Positions 1 to 8,990 of a stretch of 64,000 nt of DNA are shown one piece after another. The notes beneath the pieces were generated by a model. The model saw nothing but the letters and a program-made list of their open reading frames with translations, made no database searches and had not been told where the DNA came from. The position numbers and the translations under genes were made by a program. This stretch comes from an uncultured Collinsella sp. GTDB lineage: Bacteria; Actinomycetota; Coriobacteriia; Coriobacteriales; Coriobacteriaceae. How positions within the stretch are numbered: position 1 is the stretch's first letter; each line of letters begins with the position of its first letter. The stretch spans positions 80,597 through 144,596 of the forward strand of contig USOU01000002.1 in NCBI GenBank assembly GCA_900556415.1, given 5' to 3'.

Positions 1-975
1 ATCGTTAGCTGGATTGAGAAAAAAGGCCTGAAGACCGACGTCTCTCGCGGTGAGAACGAGACCATTATCGGTCTTGTGGGAGACACCACCAAGATCGACC
101 CGTTCCTGCTCGAGTCCATGGACGTCGTCGAGCGCGTGCAGCGCGTCTCCGAGCCGTTCAAGCGCGCCAACCGCAAGTTCCACCCCGAGGACTCCGTCAT
201 CGACTGCGGCCACGGCGTCAAAATCGGCGGCGACCAGTTCCAGGTCATCGCCGGCCCCTGCTCCGTCGAGGGCGAGAACCTCATCCGCATCGCCCGCCGC
301 GTGAAGGCTGCCGGCGCCACGATGCTGCGCGGCGGCGCCTACAAGCCCCGCACGTCCCCGTACGCCTACCAGGGCATGGGCCCCGCCGGCCTGGACCTGC
401 TGTGCGAGGCATCCGCCGAGCTCGACATGCCGATCGTCACCGAGATCATGGACCCGCGCGACGTGCAGGTCTTCTTGGACAAGAAGATCGACGTCATGCA
501 GATCGGTGCCCGCAACGCCCAGAACTTCCCCCTGCTCAAGGAGGTCGGCAAGACCCAGACCCCGATTCTGCTCAAGCGCGGCATGTCCGGCACGATCGAC
601 GAGCTGCTCATGGCCGCCGAGTACATCATGAGCGAGGGCAACGACAACGTTATCCTGTGCGAGCGCGGTATCCGCACCTTCGAGACCCGCACCCGCAACA
701 CCTTCGACCTTAACGCCGTGCCGGTGCTCCATCACCTGTCGCACCTGCCCGTCGTTGCCGACCCCAGCCACGCCACCGGCTACACCCGTTACGTTGAGCC
801 CATGGCGCTCGCGGCTACCGCCTGCGGCGCCAACGGTCTGGAGATCGAAGTCCACGACGAGCCCAGCCGCGCATGGTCCGACGGCGCTCAGGCTCTCACC
901 CCCGACCAGTTCGACGACACCATGCGCCGCATCCGCGCCATCCGCGAGGTCGTCTGCCAAGAGACCATGGAGTAG
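1..975 (+). CDS. aroF: 3-deoxy-7-phosphoheptulonate (DAHP) synthase, 5' end outside window
   Basis: Condenses phosphoenolpyruvate and erythrose-4-phosphate to DAHP, the entry step of the shikimate pathway, in the cytoplasm. The frame is open from base 1 (IVSWIEKKGLKTDVSRGEN), so the start lies upstream; an internal ATG at 76 would cut off part of the N-terminal ferredoxin-like regulatory domain of type I-beta enzymes. Visible motifs of the TIM barrel are GPCSVEG, KPRTSPYAYQG, KRGMSGT and DPSHATG. It is followed after 3 bases by tyrA, so the two are cotranscribed. A ferredoxin-like extension of this kind is associated with feedback control in the family; whether that holds here is inference. 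Confidence 0.95.
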   Translation: MVSWIEKKGLKTDVSRGENETIIGLVGDTTKIDPFLLESMDVVERVQRVSEPFKRANRKFHPEDSVIDCGHGVKIGGDQFQVIAGPCSVEGENLIRIARRVKAAGATMLRGGAYKPRTSPYAYQGMGPAGLDLLCEASAELDMPIVTEIMDPRDVQVFLDKKIDVMQIGARNAQNFPLLKEVGKTQTPILLKRGMSGTIDELLMAAEYIMSEGNDNVILCERGIRTFETRTRNTFDLNAVPVLHHLSHLPVVADPSHATGYTRYVEPMALAATACGANGLEIEVHDEPSRAWSDGAQALTPDQFDDTMRRIRAIREVVCQETME

Positions 976-978
976 CCC

Positions 979-1893
979 ATGGGTACGGTGAAAAACGCAC
1001 GAGTTAACCAGGGCGGCCCCAAATGCGCCGGCATTGTGGGCCTGGGCCTCATCGGCGGCAGCTTTGCCCGCGGCTATGCGCAGGCGGGCGTCCGCGTGCT
1101 GGCCTGGGACCCCGACGATGACGTCATGACGGCCGCCAGCATGGGCACCGTCGCCGGCGAGCTCAACGACGAGACGCTCGGCGAGTGCGACATCATCGTG
1201 CTGGCCTGTTACCCCGAGGCCTGCATCGAGTGGCTCGAGGCGCACGCCCAAGCGCTCGCCGACGCCACCGATACCGAGGCCATCATGGGGCCCGTGGTGA
1301 TTGACACCGTGGGCGTGAAGGGCATCGTGTGCAAGCGTGCCTTTGAGCTCGCCCGCGAGCACGGTTTTTACTTTGTGGGCGCGCACCCCATGGCGGGCAC
1401 CCAGTTCTCGGGCTACGCGCATTCCCGCGCCGACCTGTTCCAGGGCGCTCCGCTGGTGCTCGTTCCGCCCGTGGTTGACGACGCCCTTAAGCTCGAGCTT
1501 TTAGGCCAGGTGCGCGAAATGGTGCGCCCCCTGGGCTTTGGCAAGTTCAGCGTGACCAGTGCTGCCGAGCACGACCGCGTGATCGCCTTTACGAGCCAGC
1601 TCGCGCACGTCGTCTCAAACGCCTACGTCAAAAGCCCGACCGCCCAGGTTCACCACGGTTTTTCGGCCGGTAGCTACCGCGACCTTACCCGCGTGGCGCA
1701 CCTCAACCCACAGATGTGGTCGGAGCTCATGATCGACGACGCCGACGCGCTCGCCTTCGAGATCGACCATCTGATCGAGGCGCTCGGAGCCTACAGCCGA
1801 GCGCTCAAAGACCGCGACCAGCGCTATCTGGAGAACCTCCTTGCCGAGGGCGACCGCATTAAGCGCGCGCTCGACGACGAGGCCTCCCGCTAG
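979..1893 (+). CDS. tyrA: prephenate dehydrogenase
   Basis: Oxidises prephenate to 4-hydroxyphenylpyruvate with NAD(P)+, the committed step to tyrosine. The N-terminus carries a Rossmann dinucleotide-binding motif (GLGLIGGSFARG, residues about 15-26), and the motif GAHPMAGTQFSGY near residue 135 is typical of TyrA. The 304 residues match a monofunctional prephenate dehydrogenase without a C-terminal ACT domain. It begins 3 bases after the DAHP synthase stop. The start ATG is kept because it immediately follows the upstream stop and leaves a short non-conserved leader before the nucleotide fold. Confidence 0.93.
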   Translation: MGTVKNARVNQGGPKCAGIVGLGLIGGSFARGYAQAGVRVLAWDPDDDVMTAASMGTVAGELNDETLGECDIIVLACYPEACIEWLEAHAQALADATDTEAIMGPVVIDTVGVKGIVCKRAFELAREHGFYFVGAHPMAGTQFSGYAHSRADLFQGAPLVLVPPVVDDALKLELLGQVREMVRPLGFGKFSVTSAAEHDRVIAFTSQLAHVVSNAYVKSPTAQVHHGFSAGSYRDLTRVAHLNPQMWSELMIDDADALAFEIDHLIEALGAYSRALKDRDQRYLENLLAEGDRIKRALDDEASR

Positions 1894-1929
1894 ATCATCC
1901 ACCACGCCAGGTCGAAAGGACCGAAGCTT

Positions 1930-3036
1930 ATGGCGATTACCATCGATATCGACACCGCACGCCCCTACCAGGTGCACGTCGGCACGTTTTTGCTAGAGCA
2001 GGCGGGGCCGCTCGTCCGCGCCACCGCCGGCGGATCGCGCGCCGTCATTGTGACAGACACCAACGTGGGCCCGCTCTACCAGATGCCCGTTAAGCAGAGC
2101 CTGGAGGCGTCAGGCTATGAGGTTAGCATCTGCACCTTTGAGGCCGGCGAGGCACACAAGCGCGCCGAAACCTATGTTGCCATCTTGGAGTTTGTGGCCG
2201 AACATGAGCTTTCACGCTCCGACGTGATCGTGGCGCTCGGCGGCGGCGTTGTGGGCGACGTGGCCGGCTTTGTGGCCGCCACCTACATGCGCGGCTGCAA
2301 GTTTGTGCAGATCCCCACGAGCCTGCTCGCTATGGTTGATTCGTCGGTGGGCGGCAAGACGGCCATCGACCTCGCTGCCGGCAAAAACCTGGCCGGCGCC
2401 TTTTGGCAGCCGAGCGTGGTTATTGCCGACGTGGGATGTCTCGCCACCCTCACGCCCGAGCAGTTCGCTGACGGCTGCGGCGAGGTCATCAAGCACGCTG
2501 TAATCGCCGACCCCGAGCTTTTCACCGAGCTGGAGAAGACCCCGCTCACGCTGGAGCTCCTCAACCGCGACGTTGCCCGCGTGGCGCTCATCATCGCCCG
2601 CAATATCGACATTAAGCGCGCCGTGGTCGTTGCCGACGAGCGCGAGACCAATCAGCGCAAGCTCCTCAACTTTGGACACAGCGCCGGACACGCTGTCGAG
2701 GCCTGCGAGCACTTTGAGCTCGGCCACGGCAACTGCGTGTCGATTGGCATGGGCATCATCACGCGCGCCGCAGCGCTACATGGCATTTGCGATGCCGAAC
2801 TGCCGGGGCGCATCGAAGAGCTCTGTGCGCGCCACGGTCTCAAGACCCGCTGCGACTTGGATGCCGACGCCGTCTTTGCCGAGGCGCTGCACGACAAAAA
2901 ACGCACCGGTGACACGATCGACCTGGTGATTCCGCACGGCATCGGCCGCTGCAGCATCGACCGCACGCCGCTTTCCACCTTCCACGATTTAATTGCCGAG
3001 GGCCTCGGCCAGAAGGGAGACGCTTCCGCATGCTAG
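1930..3036 (+). CDS. aroB: 3-dehydroquinate synthase
   Basis: Converts DAHP to 3-dehydroquinate, the second step of the shikimate pathway, using NAD+ and a divalent metal. The 368-residue protein shows the glycine-rich GGGVVGDVAGFVAATYMRG segment near residues 100-118, PTSLLAMVDSSVGGKT, and the metal-binding region GCGEVIKHA followed by LNFGHSAGHAVE. A GTCGAAAGGACCG ribosome site precedes the ATG. The 3' end overlaps the start of aroA by 7 bases, which suggests translational coupling. Confidence 0.95.
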   Translation: MAITIDIDTARPYQVHVGTFLLEQAGPLVRATAGGSRAVIVTDTNVGPLYQMPVKQSLEASGYEVSICTFEAGEAHKRAETYVAILEFVAEHELSRSDVIVALGGGVVGDVAGFVAATYMRGCKFVQIPTSLLAMVDSSVGGKTAIDLAAGKNLAGAFWQPSVVIADVGCLATLTPEQFADGCGEVIKHAVIADPELFTELEKTPLTLELLNRDVARVALIIARNIDIKRAVVVADERETNQRKLLNFGHSAGHAVEACEHFELGHGNCVSIGMGIITRAAALHGICDAELPGRIEELCARHGLKTRCDLDADAVFAEALHDKKRTGDTIDLVIPHGIGRCSIDRTPLSTFHDLIAEGLGQKGDASAC

Positions 3037-4349
3037 CCCGCATCACCCCGTCCCCGCTCAAGGGCACCGTTCCCGCCATCGCGTCCAAGTCGATGGCGCA
3101 CCGCCTGATCATCTGCGCAGCACTCGCCAACGGTGAGACACACGTCGCCTGCAATACCACCTGCGCCGACATCGAGGCCACGGTCCGCTGCCTTACGGCA
3201 CTCGGCGCCCGCATCGAGACCGTCGAGGACGGATTCCAGGTCCATCCAACCATGAAGAGTATTGAGTTTGGCCTGCTCAAGGCACTTGCCGGCGGCACGC
3301 TCGACTGCGGCGAGAGCGGCTCCACGCTCCGCTTTATGCTGCCCGTCGCCTGCGCGCTGGGAGCAGAGGCCACATTTGTGGGCCAGGGCCGTCTGGGCGC
3401 CCGCCCGCTCTCCCCGCTCTCGGACGAGATCATCGCCGCCGGCTGCGACCTGCAGGGTCTGGGCGGCTTTCCGCTCAAGACGAGCGGCCGCATGCGCCCG
3501 GGCACCTTTGTGCTGCCGGGCAATGTGAGCTCGCAGTACATCTCGGGCCTGCTGCTGGCGGCCCCGCTGCTGTCCCAGCCCTCCTGCGTGCAGGTGACCG
3601 GGCTCATCGAAAGCCGCCCCTACATCAACCTCACGATCCAGGCCATGAAGGCCTTCGGCGTCGAGGTCAACGTCGAGCGCATCCCCGCCAAGAATGGCAA
3701 GCCCGAGGTCACAAACTTCCGAGTGAGCAGCGACTCGTACCGCACGCCCGGCAGCGTGGCCGTCGAGGGCGATTGGTCCAATGCGGCCTTTTGGCTGTGC
3801 GCCGGCGCCATCGGCTCCGACCCCATCACCGTGGAAGGCGTATCGCTGAGCTCCGCGCAGGGCGACCGCAACGTGCTCGCCGCGCTTTCGCGCTTTGGCG
3901 CCCGCATCGTGCGCTCCACCAACGCCGCCACCGTGCAGTCCGACAAGCTCGCCGGCTTCGAGATGAGCGCCCACGACATTCCCGACCTGGTACCCGTCAT
4001 CTCGGCCGTCGCTTCGCTGGCCCAGGGCCGCACGTTCATCCGCGACTGCGCCCGCCTGCGCATCAAGGAATCCGATCGCCTGGTCACCACCACCCGCGAG
4101 CTCACCGCGCTGGGCGCACAGGTGCGCATTGCCGGCGACGACCTCATCATCAAGGGCGTCGATGCCTTTACCGGCGGCGAGGTCGATTCGCACAACGACC
4201 ATCGCATCGCCATGATGGCCGCCATCGCCGCGAGCCGTGCCACCGGCGAAGTCGTGATCCACGGCGCCGAGGCTGTCAACAAGTCCTATCCCGATTTCTT
4301 CGACCACTACCGCCTGCTGGGCGGCAACGTCACGCTCGAGGAGGAATAG
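3030..4349 (+). CDS. aroA: 3-phosphoshikimate 1-carboxyvinyltransferase (EPSP synthase)
   Basis: Transfers enolpyruvyl from PEP to shikimate-3-phosphate, the sixth step of the pathway. The 439 residues have the two-domain EPSP synthase architecture: SKSMAHRLIICAALA near the N-terminus, GTLDCGESGSTLRFM and GQGRLGARPL in the first domain, and RIKESDRL and DSHNDHRIAMM in the second. The start overlaps the end of aroB by 7 bases and the stop is separated from aroC by one base, so all three are in one transcript. The PEP-site pattern is ordinary; no unusual residue was noticed. Confidence 0.95.
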   Translation: MLARITPSPLKGTVPAIASKSMAHRLIICAALANGETHVACNTTCADIEATVRCLTALGARIETVEDGFQVHPTMKSIEFGLLKALAGGTLDCGESGSTLRFMLPVACALGAEATFVGQGRLGARPLSPLSDEIIAAGCDLQGLGGFPLKTSGRMRPGTFVLPGNVSSQYISGLLLAAPLLSQPSCVQVTGLIESRPYINLTIQAMKAFGVEVNVERIPAKNGKPEVTNFRVSSDSYRTPGSVAVEGDWSNAAFWLCAGAIGSDPITVEGVSLSSAQGDRNVLAALSRFGARIVRSTNAATVQSDKLAGFEMSAHDIPDLVPVISAVASLAQGRTFIRDCARLRIKESDRLVTTTRELTALGAQVRIAGDDLIIKGVDAFTGGEVDSHNDHRIAMMAAIAASRATGEVVIHGAEAVNKSYPDFFDHYRLLGGNVTLEEE

Positions 4350-4350
4350 C

Positions 4351-5448
4351 ATGTCCTCGACCTTTGGCAACGTATTGCACCTGAGCATCTTCGGCCAGTC
4401 GCACTCCCCCGCCATCGGCTGCTCGCTTGATGGCATACCCGCTGGCATTGCCGTTGACCAGGAGCAGCTACAGGCCTTTTTGGATCGTCGCGCCCCCGGT
4501 CGCGACGAGACCGCAACCAAGCGCCGCGAGGCCGACGCCGCACACATCATCGCCGGCGTGGTCGATGGACACACCACCGGCGCACCCATCGCAGCGATTA
4601 TCGAGAACACCAACACGCGCTCCAGGGACTATTCCGAACTGCGTCGCAAGCCCCGTCCGGGACATGCCGATTACCCGGCGCGTGTGAAGTACCACAACAT
4701 GCACGATGTCGCCGGCGGCGGGCACTTCTCCGGCCGCCTGACGGCCCCCCTGTGCATTGCCGGCGGTATTGCGCTGCAGGCACTCGAGGCCCGTGGCATC
4801 AAGGTCATGGCGCACGTCGCGCAGATCGGTGGCATCTCCGACCTGCCCATGGATGATATGGTCTATCGCGAGACTGACCGCAAGGCGATCCTTTCGAACG
4901 ACCTGCCCTGCATTGACGCCGCTGCTGCCGGTCGCATGCGCGAGGAGATTCTGGCCGCGCGCGACGAGCTCGACAGCATCGGTGGCATCGTGGAGTGCGG
5001 CATCTACGGCCTGCCTGCGGGCATCGGCGACCCCATGTTCGACGGTATCGAGAACCGCATCGCGCACATCGCCTTTGGTATTCCCGCCGTAAAGGGCGTG
5101 GAGTTTGGCATGGGCTTTGCCGTGGCCGCCATGCGCGGCAGCGAGAACAACGACCCGTATCGTATCGATGCCGAGAACGGCAAGATCGAAGTCGAGTCCA
5201 ATAACGCCGGCGGTATCTTGGGCGGCATCTCCACCGGCGCGCCCGTCATGTGGCGCATGGCCGTGAAGCCGACGCCCTCCATCGGCCGCGAGCAGCAGAC
5301 CGTGGACATGGACGCCATGGAAAATGCCGAGCTCTCGGTCCACGGCCGCCACGACCCCTGCATCGTCCCACGAGCCGTCCCCGTAGCCGAAGCAGCCGCG
5401 GCGCTCGCCATCTGGGACGCCCTCCTCGAGGACGCAGCCCAGCGCTAA
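4351..5448 (+). CDS. aroC: chorismate synthase
   Basis: Converts EPSP to chorismate with reduced FMN as cofactor. The N-terminus (NVLHLSIFGQSHSPAIGC) and the internal RPGHADYPARVKY, GGGHFSGRLTAP and C-terminal GRHDPCIVPRAVPVAEA segments are hallmarks of the family. Length 365 is normal for the compact bacterial form. The ATG is one base after the aroA stop and is preceded by the GAGGAGGAA ribosome site lying inside the end of aroA. Confidence 0.96.
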   Translation: MSSTFGNVLHLSIFGQSHSPAIGCSLDGIPAGIAVDQEQLQAFLDRRAPGRDETATKRREADAAHIIAGVVDGHTTGAPIAAIIENTNTRSRDYSELRRKPRPGHADYPARVKYHNMHDVAGGGHFSGRLTAPLCIAGGIALQALEARGIKVMAHVAQIGGISDLPMDDMVYRETDRKAILSNDLPCIDAAAAGRMREEILAARDELDSIGGIVECGIYGLPAGIGDPMFDGIENRIAHIAFGIPAVKGVEFGMGFAVAAMRGSENNDPYRIDAENGKIEVESNNAGGILGGISTGAPVMWRMAVKPTPSIGREQQTVDMDAMENAELSVHGRHDPCIVPRAVPVAEAAAALAIWDALLEDAAQR

Positions 5449-5491
5449 CTACCCGCCCCTCAACATCCCCCGACTCGTGAAAGGGGTCTCC

Positions 5492-6637
5492 ATGGACCTT
5501 GCTGACATCCGCCAGGCCATCGATGGCATCGATACCACGCTCCTCAACAGCTTTATCGAGCGCATGGATATTGCCACCGAGGTCGCCAAGTCAAAGATTG
5601 AGATGGGCAAGGCCATCTTCGACCCCGCCCGCGAGCGCTCCAAACTCAACAACCTCGCCGGCCGCGCGCCCGAGCGCTACGAGGCCCAGACCATCGCCCT
5701 GTTCCGCCTCCTCATGAGTATGAGCAAGGCCGAGCAGCAGCGCTACATCAACGAGCTCAGGGGCATCACGGTGTCGCAAAAGGCCCACGCCACGGCCACG
5801 GCCTTCGATACGCCCTTCCCCCAGACGGCCTCCGTTGCCTGCCAGGGCGTGGAAGGCGCCTACAGCCAGATCGCCGCGTGCAAGCTCTTCGACGTGCCCG
5901 AAATCGCCTTCTTTGAGACCTTTGAGGGCGTTATGCGCGCCGTGCGCGACGGCTTCTGCGAGTTTGGCGTGCTGCCCATCGAAAACTCCACCGCCGGCTC
6001 GGTCAACGCCGTCTACGACTTGCTCGCCCAGTTCGACTTCCATATCGTGCGCTCGCTGCGCCTCAAGATCGATCACAACCTGCTCGTCAAGCCCGGCACC
6101 AAGCTCGCAGACGTGCGCGAGGTCTACAGCCATGGCCAGGCCATCGCCCAGTGCGCCGGCTTTATCGAGGCCCACGGCTTGCACGCCACCAAGTACCCCA
6201 ACACCGCCATGTCGGCCGAGATGGTCGCCAACTCCGAACGCGCCGACGTCGCCGCCATCGCCTCGCGCAGCTGTGCGACGCTCTACGGCTTGGAGGTGGC
6301 GGAACCCAACATCCAGGACTCGGACAACAACTACACGCGCTTCGTCGTCATCAGCCGCGAGCCGCGTGTCTATCCCGGTGCCAACCGCACCTCGCTCATG
6401 ATCACCACGGCCAATGAGCCGGGCGCCCTCTACCGCGTGCTCGAGCGCTTCTATGCGCTCAACATCAACCTCATCAAGCTCGAGAGCCGTCCCATCCCAG
6501 GGCACGACTTTGAGTTTATGTTCTACTTTGACCTGGACTGCCCCTTTGGCAGCAAGGCCCTCGACGACCTGCTCGATTCCATCGACGACGTGTGCGAGAA
6601 CTTCACCTACTTTGGCAGCTACACGGAGGTACTCTAG
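5492..6637 (+). CDS. pheA: bifunctional chorismate mutase / prephenate dehydratase (P-protein)
   Basis: Carries out chorismate to prephenate to phenylpyruvate, the committed branch to phenylalanine. Residues 1-90 are an AroQ-type chorismate mutase helix bundle (MDLADIRQAIDGIDTTLL). Residues about 110-285 are prephenate dehydratase, with IENSTAGSVNAVYDLL and a DNNYTRFVVIS motif. A C-terminal ACT domain (TANEPGALYRVLERF, ESRPIPG) suggests feedback inhibition by phenylalanine. The ATG at 5492 is chosen over an upstream in-frame GTG at 5477 because AAAGGGG at 5480-5486 lies five bases before it. It abuts the AroE-AroK gene directly. Confidence 0.94.
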   Translation: MDLADIRQAIDGIDTTLLNSFIERMDIATEVAKSKIEMGKAIFDPARERSKLNNLAGRAPERYEAQTIALFRLLMSMSKAEQQRYINELRGITVSQKAHATATAFDTPFPQTASVACQGVEGAYSQIAACKLFDVPEIAFFETFEGVMRAVRDGFCEFGVLPIENSTAGSVNAVYDLLAQFDFHIVRSLRLKIDHNLLVKPGTKLADVREVYSHGQAIAQCAGFIEAHGLHATKYPNTAMSAEMVANSERADVAAIASRSCATLYGLEVAEPNIQDSDNNYTRFVVISREPRVYPGANRTSLMITTANEPGALYRVLERFYALNINLIKLESRPIPGHDFEFMFYFDLDCPFGSKALDDLLDSIDDVCENFTYFGSYTEVL

Positions 6638-7888
6638 ATGATCGATTCCGCTGCAACCCGTCCCTACGGCGTGCTGGGCCGCGTGCTGGGCCACAGCTAC
6701 ACCCCGACCATCTACAAAGAGCTCGCGGGGCTCGAGTACGTGCGCTTTGAGCGCGAGCCCGAGGACCTCCAGGCCTTTATGACCGGCGACGAATGGGAGG
6801 GCACCAACGTGACCATCCCCTACAAGCGCGCCGTCATGGAATACCTGGACGAGCTGAGTCCGCTGGCCGAGCGCATGGGCAACGTCAACACGATCACGCG
6901 TCTGCCCGATGGCCGTCTGCGCGGCGACAACACCGACTACTTCGGTTTCCAGTGCCTGGTCGAGGAGCTGGGTGTGGAGATTGCCGACAAGAAGGTCCTC
7001 GTGCTCGGAGCCACCGGAGGCGCCGGCACCACGGCCAGCATGGTGCTCGGCGATCTGGGCGCCATCGTCGTACCCGTTGGTCGCACGAGCGAGGTCAATT
7101 ACGAGAATATCTCCCAGCTATCCGATGCCGCGATGCTCGTCAACTGCACGCCTGCCGGCATGTTCCCCCACTGCCCCGACGCCCCCTGCACACTCGAAGG
7201 ACTTGACGCGCTCGAGGGCGTCATCGACATCGTCTACAACCCCGCCCGCACGGGTCTGATGCTCGAGGCCGAGCGCCGCGGCATCCCCTGCATCGGCGGT
7301 CTACTCATGCTTGTTGCCCAGGCAGCACAGGCTGTTGAGCGCTATTCCGGCCAAGTCACCCCGCGCGAGCGCATCTTGGACGTAACGGAGCGCCTGTCTC
7401 GCCGCGAGCAGAACATCGCCTTGATCGGCATGCCGGGTTCGGGCAAGACCCGCGTGGGCGAGCAGATCGCCCTGCTCACGGGTCGCGAGCACATCGACTT
7501 GGATCGCGCCCTCGAGAAGCGTCTGGGCATGCCTTGCGCCGACTTTATCGTCGAGCGCGGCGAGGCGGCCTTCCGTAAACAGGAGACGGCAACGCTGGCC
7601 GACATATCCAAGCGCAGCGGCCTGGTGCTTTCCACGGGCGGCGGCGTGGTCACGCGCGACGAGAACTACCCGCTGCTGCACCAGAACAGCCAGATCGTAA
7701 TGCTCAACCGTAAGCTTGACGAACTCGCGCACAAGGGACGCCCCATCACCGCCCGCGATGGCATCGATAAACTTGCCGAGCAGCGCATGCCGCGCTACCG
7801 CGCCTGGGCCGACTACATCATCGACTCACGCGACTGCGCCGCCAACACCGCCCGCGCCGTCCTCGACACCCTCCCACCCGCTCTCTAA
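6638..7888 (+). CDS. aroE-aroK: fused shikimate dehydrogenase / shikimate kinase
   Basis: One 416-residue polypeptide appears to carry two shikimate-pathway enzymes. Residues 1 to about 250 form AroE: LGHSYTPTIY, NVTIPYK, GDNTDYFGF for substrate binding, and an NADP-binding GATGGAGTTASMVL segment. Residues about 262-416 form AroK, with Walker A GMPGSGKTRVG, the ERGEAAFRKQE shikimate-contact segment and STGGGVV. Together they would reduce 3-dehydroshikimate and phosphorylate the product. The ATG directly follows the pheA stop. The fusion is seen in the sequence; channelling between the domains is only a possibility. Confidence 0.93.
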   Translation: MIDSAATRPYGVLGRVLGHSYTPTIYKELAGLEYVRFEREPEDLQAFMTGDEWEGTNVTIPYKRAVMEYLDELSPLAERMGNVNTITRLPDGRLRGDNTDYFGFQCLVEELGVEIADKKVLVLGATGGAGTTASMVLGDLGAIVVPVGRTSEVNYENISQLSDAAMLVNCTPAGMFPHCPDAPCTLEGLDALEGVIDIVYNPARTGLMLEAERRGIPCIGGLLMLVAQAAQAVERYSGQVTPRERILDVTERLSRREQNIALIGMPGSGKTRVGEQIALLTGREHIDLDRALEKRLGMPCADFIVERGEAAFRKQETATLADISKRSGLVLSTGGGVVTRDENYPLLHQNSQIVMLNRKLDELAHKGRPITARDGIDKLAEQRMPRYRAWADYIIDSRDCAANTARAVLDTLPPAL

Positions 7889-7890
7889 CA

Positions 7891-7931
7891 AAAACCACCA
7901 CAAAGGGGACAGCGCCTTTGTGGTGGTTTTT
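7891..7931 (+). terminator. intrinsic terminator after aroE-aroK
   Basis: A perfect 16-bp stem (7891-7906 with 7915-7930) encloses an 8-base loop, and a run of five T closes the right arm. It lies just after the fusion-gene stop and before aroQ, so aroQ may be expressed by readthrough or from its own promoter. Confidence 0.85.
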
Positions 7932-7972
7932 CATTCCACCCCACCGCCCGTTCAACCGCAAAGGAAGCAACC

Positions 7973-8410
7973 ATGAAAGCACTCGTCATCAACGGCCCCA
8001 ACCTCAACATGCTCGGCATTCGCGAGCCGGGCATCTACGGCAGCGACAACTACGACCGCCTGGTACAGATTTGCCAGGAGGCAGGCGCCGCGCAGGGCTT
8101 TGACGAGGTCGAGGTCTTCCAGTCTAACCACGAGGGCAGCATCGTCGACAAGATCCAGGAGGCTTACGGCAAGGTCGACGGCATCGTCATCAACCCGGCT
8201 GCCTACACGCACACCAGCGTGGCCATCCTGGACGCCCTCAAAGCCGTCGCCATCCCCGCCGTTGAGGTCCACATCAGCGCCGTCGAGACCCGCGAGGACT
8301 TCCGCCAGGTGAGCTACGCCCGCCTGGCCTGCTTCGCGACCATCACCGGCGAAGGCCTGCAGGGCTACGCGCACGCTCTGGAACTGCTGAGGGAGCGTCT
8401 CGAAAAGTAG
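7973..8410 (+). CDS. aroQ: type II 3-dehydroquinate dehydratase
   Basis: Dehydrates 3-dehydroquinate to 3-dehydroshikimate, the third pathway step. The 145-residue length, the NGPNLNMLGIREPGIYG start, FQSNHEGSIVDKI, INPAAYTHTSVAI and VEVHISAV are diagnostic of the dodecameric type II enzyme; the Tyr in GIYG corresponds to the catalytic tyrosine of the family. An AAAGGAAGCAACC ribosome site precedes the ATG. It completes the set of chorismate-forming enzymes but sits behind a strong terminator hairpin. Confidence 0.96.
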   Translation: MKALVINGPNLNMLGIREPGIYGSDNYDRLVQICQEAGAAQGFDEVEVFQSNHEGSIVDKIQEAYGKVDGIVINPAAYTHTSVAILDALKAVAIPAVEVHISAVETREDFRQVSYARLACFATITGEGLQGYAHALELLRERLEK

Positions 8411-8456
8411 CCTCTCGAGCAAATCCATCAGCGCGATTCATACGCTAATAATGCCA

Positions 8457-8490
8457 GTGCCGCCAGCAGCAACCTCGCTACTGGCGGCAC
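8457..8490 (+). terminator. hairpin downstream of aroQ
   Basis: GTGCCGCCAG at 8457-8466 pairs with CTGGCGGCAC at 8481-8490 across a 14-base loop. An outer pair, ATGCCAGT at 8451-8458 and ACTGGCAT at 8497-8504, could extend or compete with it. There is no clean T tract, so it may be a weak terminator or part of the control region of the next gene; a TATAAT hexamer lies at 8504-8509. Confidence 0.4.
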
Positions 8491-8540
8491 CTTATTACTG
8501 GCATATAATCGTTGCAGTCACACAACGTCTGGAGACGCGC

Positions 8541-8990
8541 ATGTTAAGCATCCATCTGGGAGATTACCCCGGTTCCATCTACGATACCGAAACCTATTTT
8601 AGGAACTCATACTTAGACTCATGGTTCGAAGACCCCATGGCCGCACAGATCATTAAAAGCGTAGACGGATCAGAGCTCATCGGCCCCCACAACATCGTAA
8701 GCAAGCAGCTGGGCTCGATCACCCCACTCGAACTGTCCGGCGGCGTCAAGACGCTGTTGCTGGTTCGCAATCTCCCAAATATGGTGTTCAACGCATCCAC
8801 CTGCGGAGACAACTGTGCCCGCTGGCTGCTCAAAATTGGCAAAGAGGAGGATGTGCTGGTGACCCTTTACCACATCATGAAATTCCCCTGGAAGCGTTTT
8901 GAGATTCGCATCGATAACGACGGCCGCATCGTCAGAAACATGCAGGAGTTTATAGGCGCCACGAATGACTTTTTGGATGTTGATGAGTAA
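8541..8990 (+). CDS. DUF4869 family protein
   Basis: A 149-residue soluble protein of unknown function. I recognise the DUF4869 pattern: an N-terminal IHLGDYPGSIYDTETYF, then WFEDP, SGGVKTLLL, and FNASTCGDNCARWLLKI. The ATG at 8541 is preceded by GGAG with six bases of spacing; the longer in-frame opening at 8451 runs through the hairpin region and adds a non-conserved leader. The stop codon overlaps the ATG of the next gene by one base, so the two are translationally coupled. The base composition is lower in GC than the aro genes. No catalytic motif is evident beyond a conserved Cys pair in STCGDNC. Confidence 0.75.
   Translation: MLSIHLGDYPGSIYDTETYFRNSYLDSWFEDPMAAQIIKSVDGSELIGPHNIVSKQLGSITPLELSGGVKTLLLVRNLPNMVFNASTCGDNCARWLLKIGKEEDVLVTLYHIMKFPWKRFEIRIDNDGRIVRNMQEFIGATNDFLDVDE

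Noticed and set aside
3033..4616. 527-codon minus-strand open frame
   Set aside because: Antisense to aroA and the start of aroC; no ribosome site or recognisable motif.
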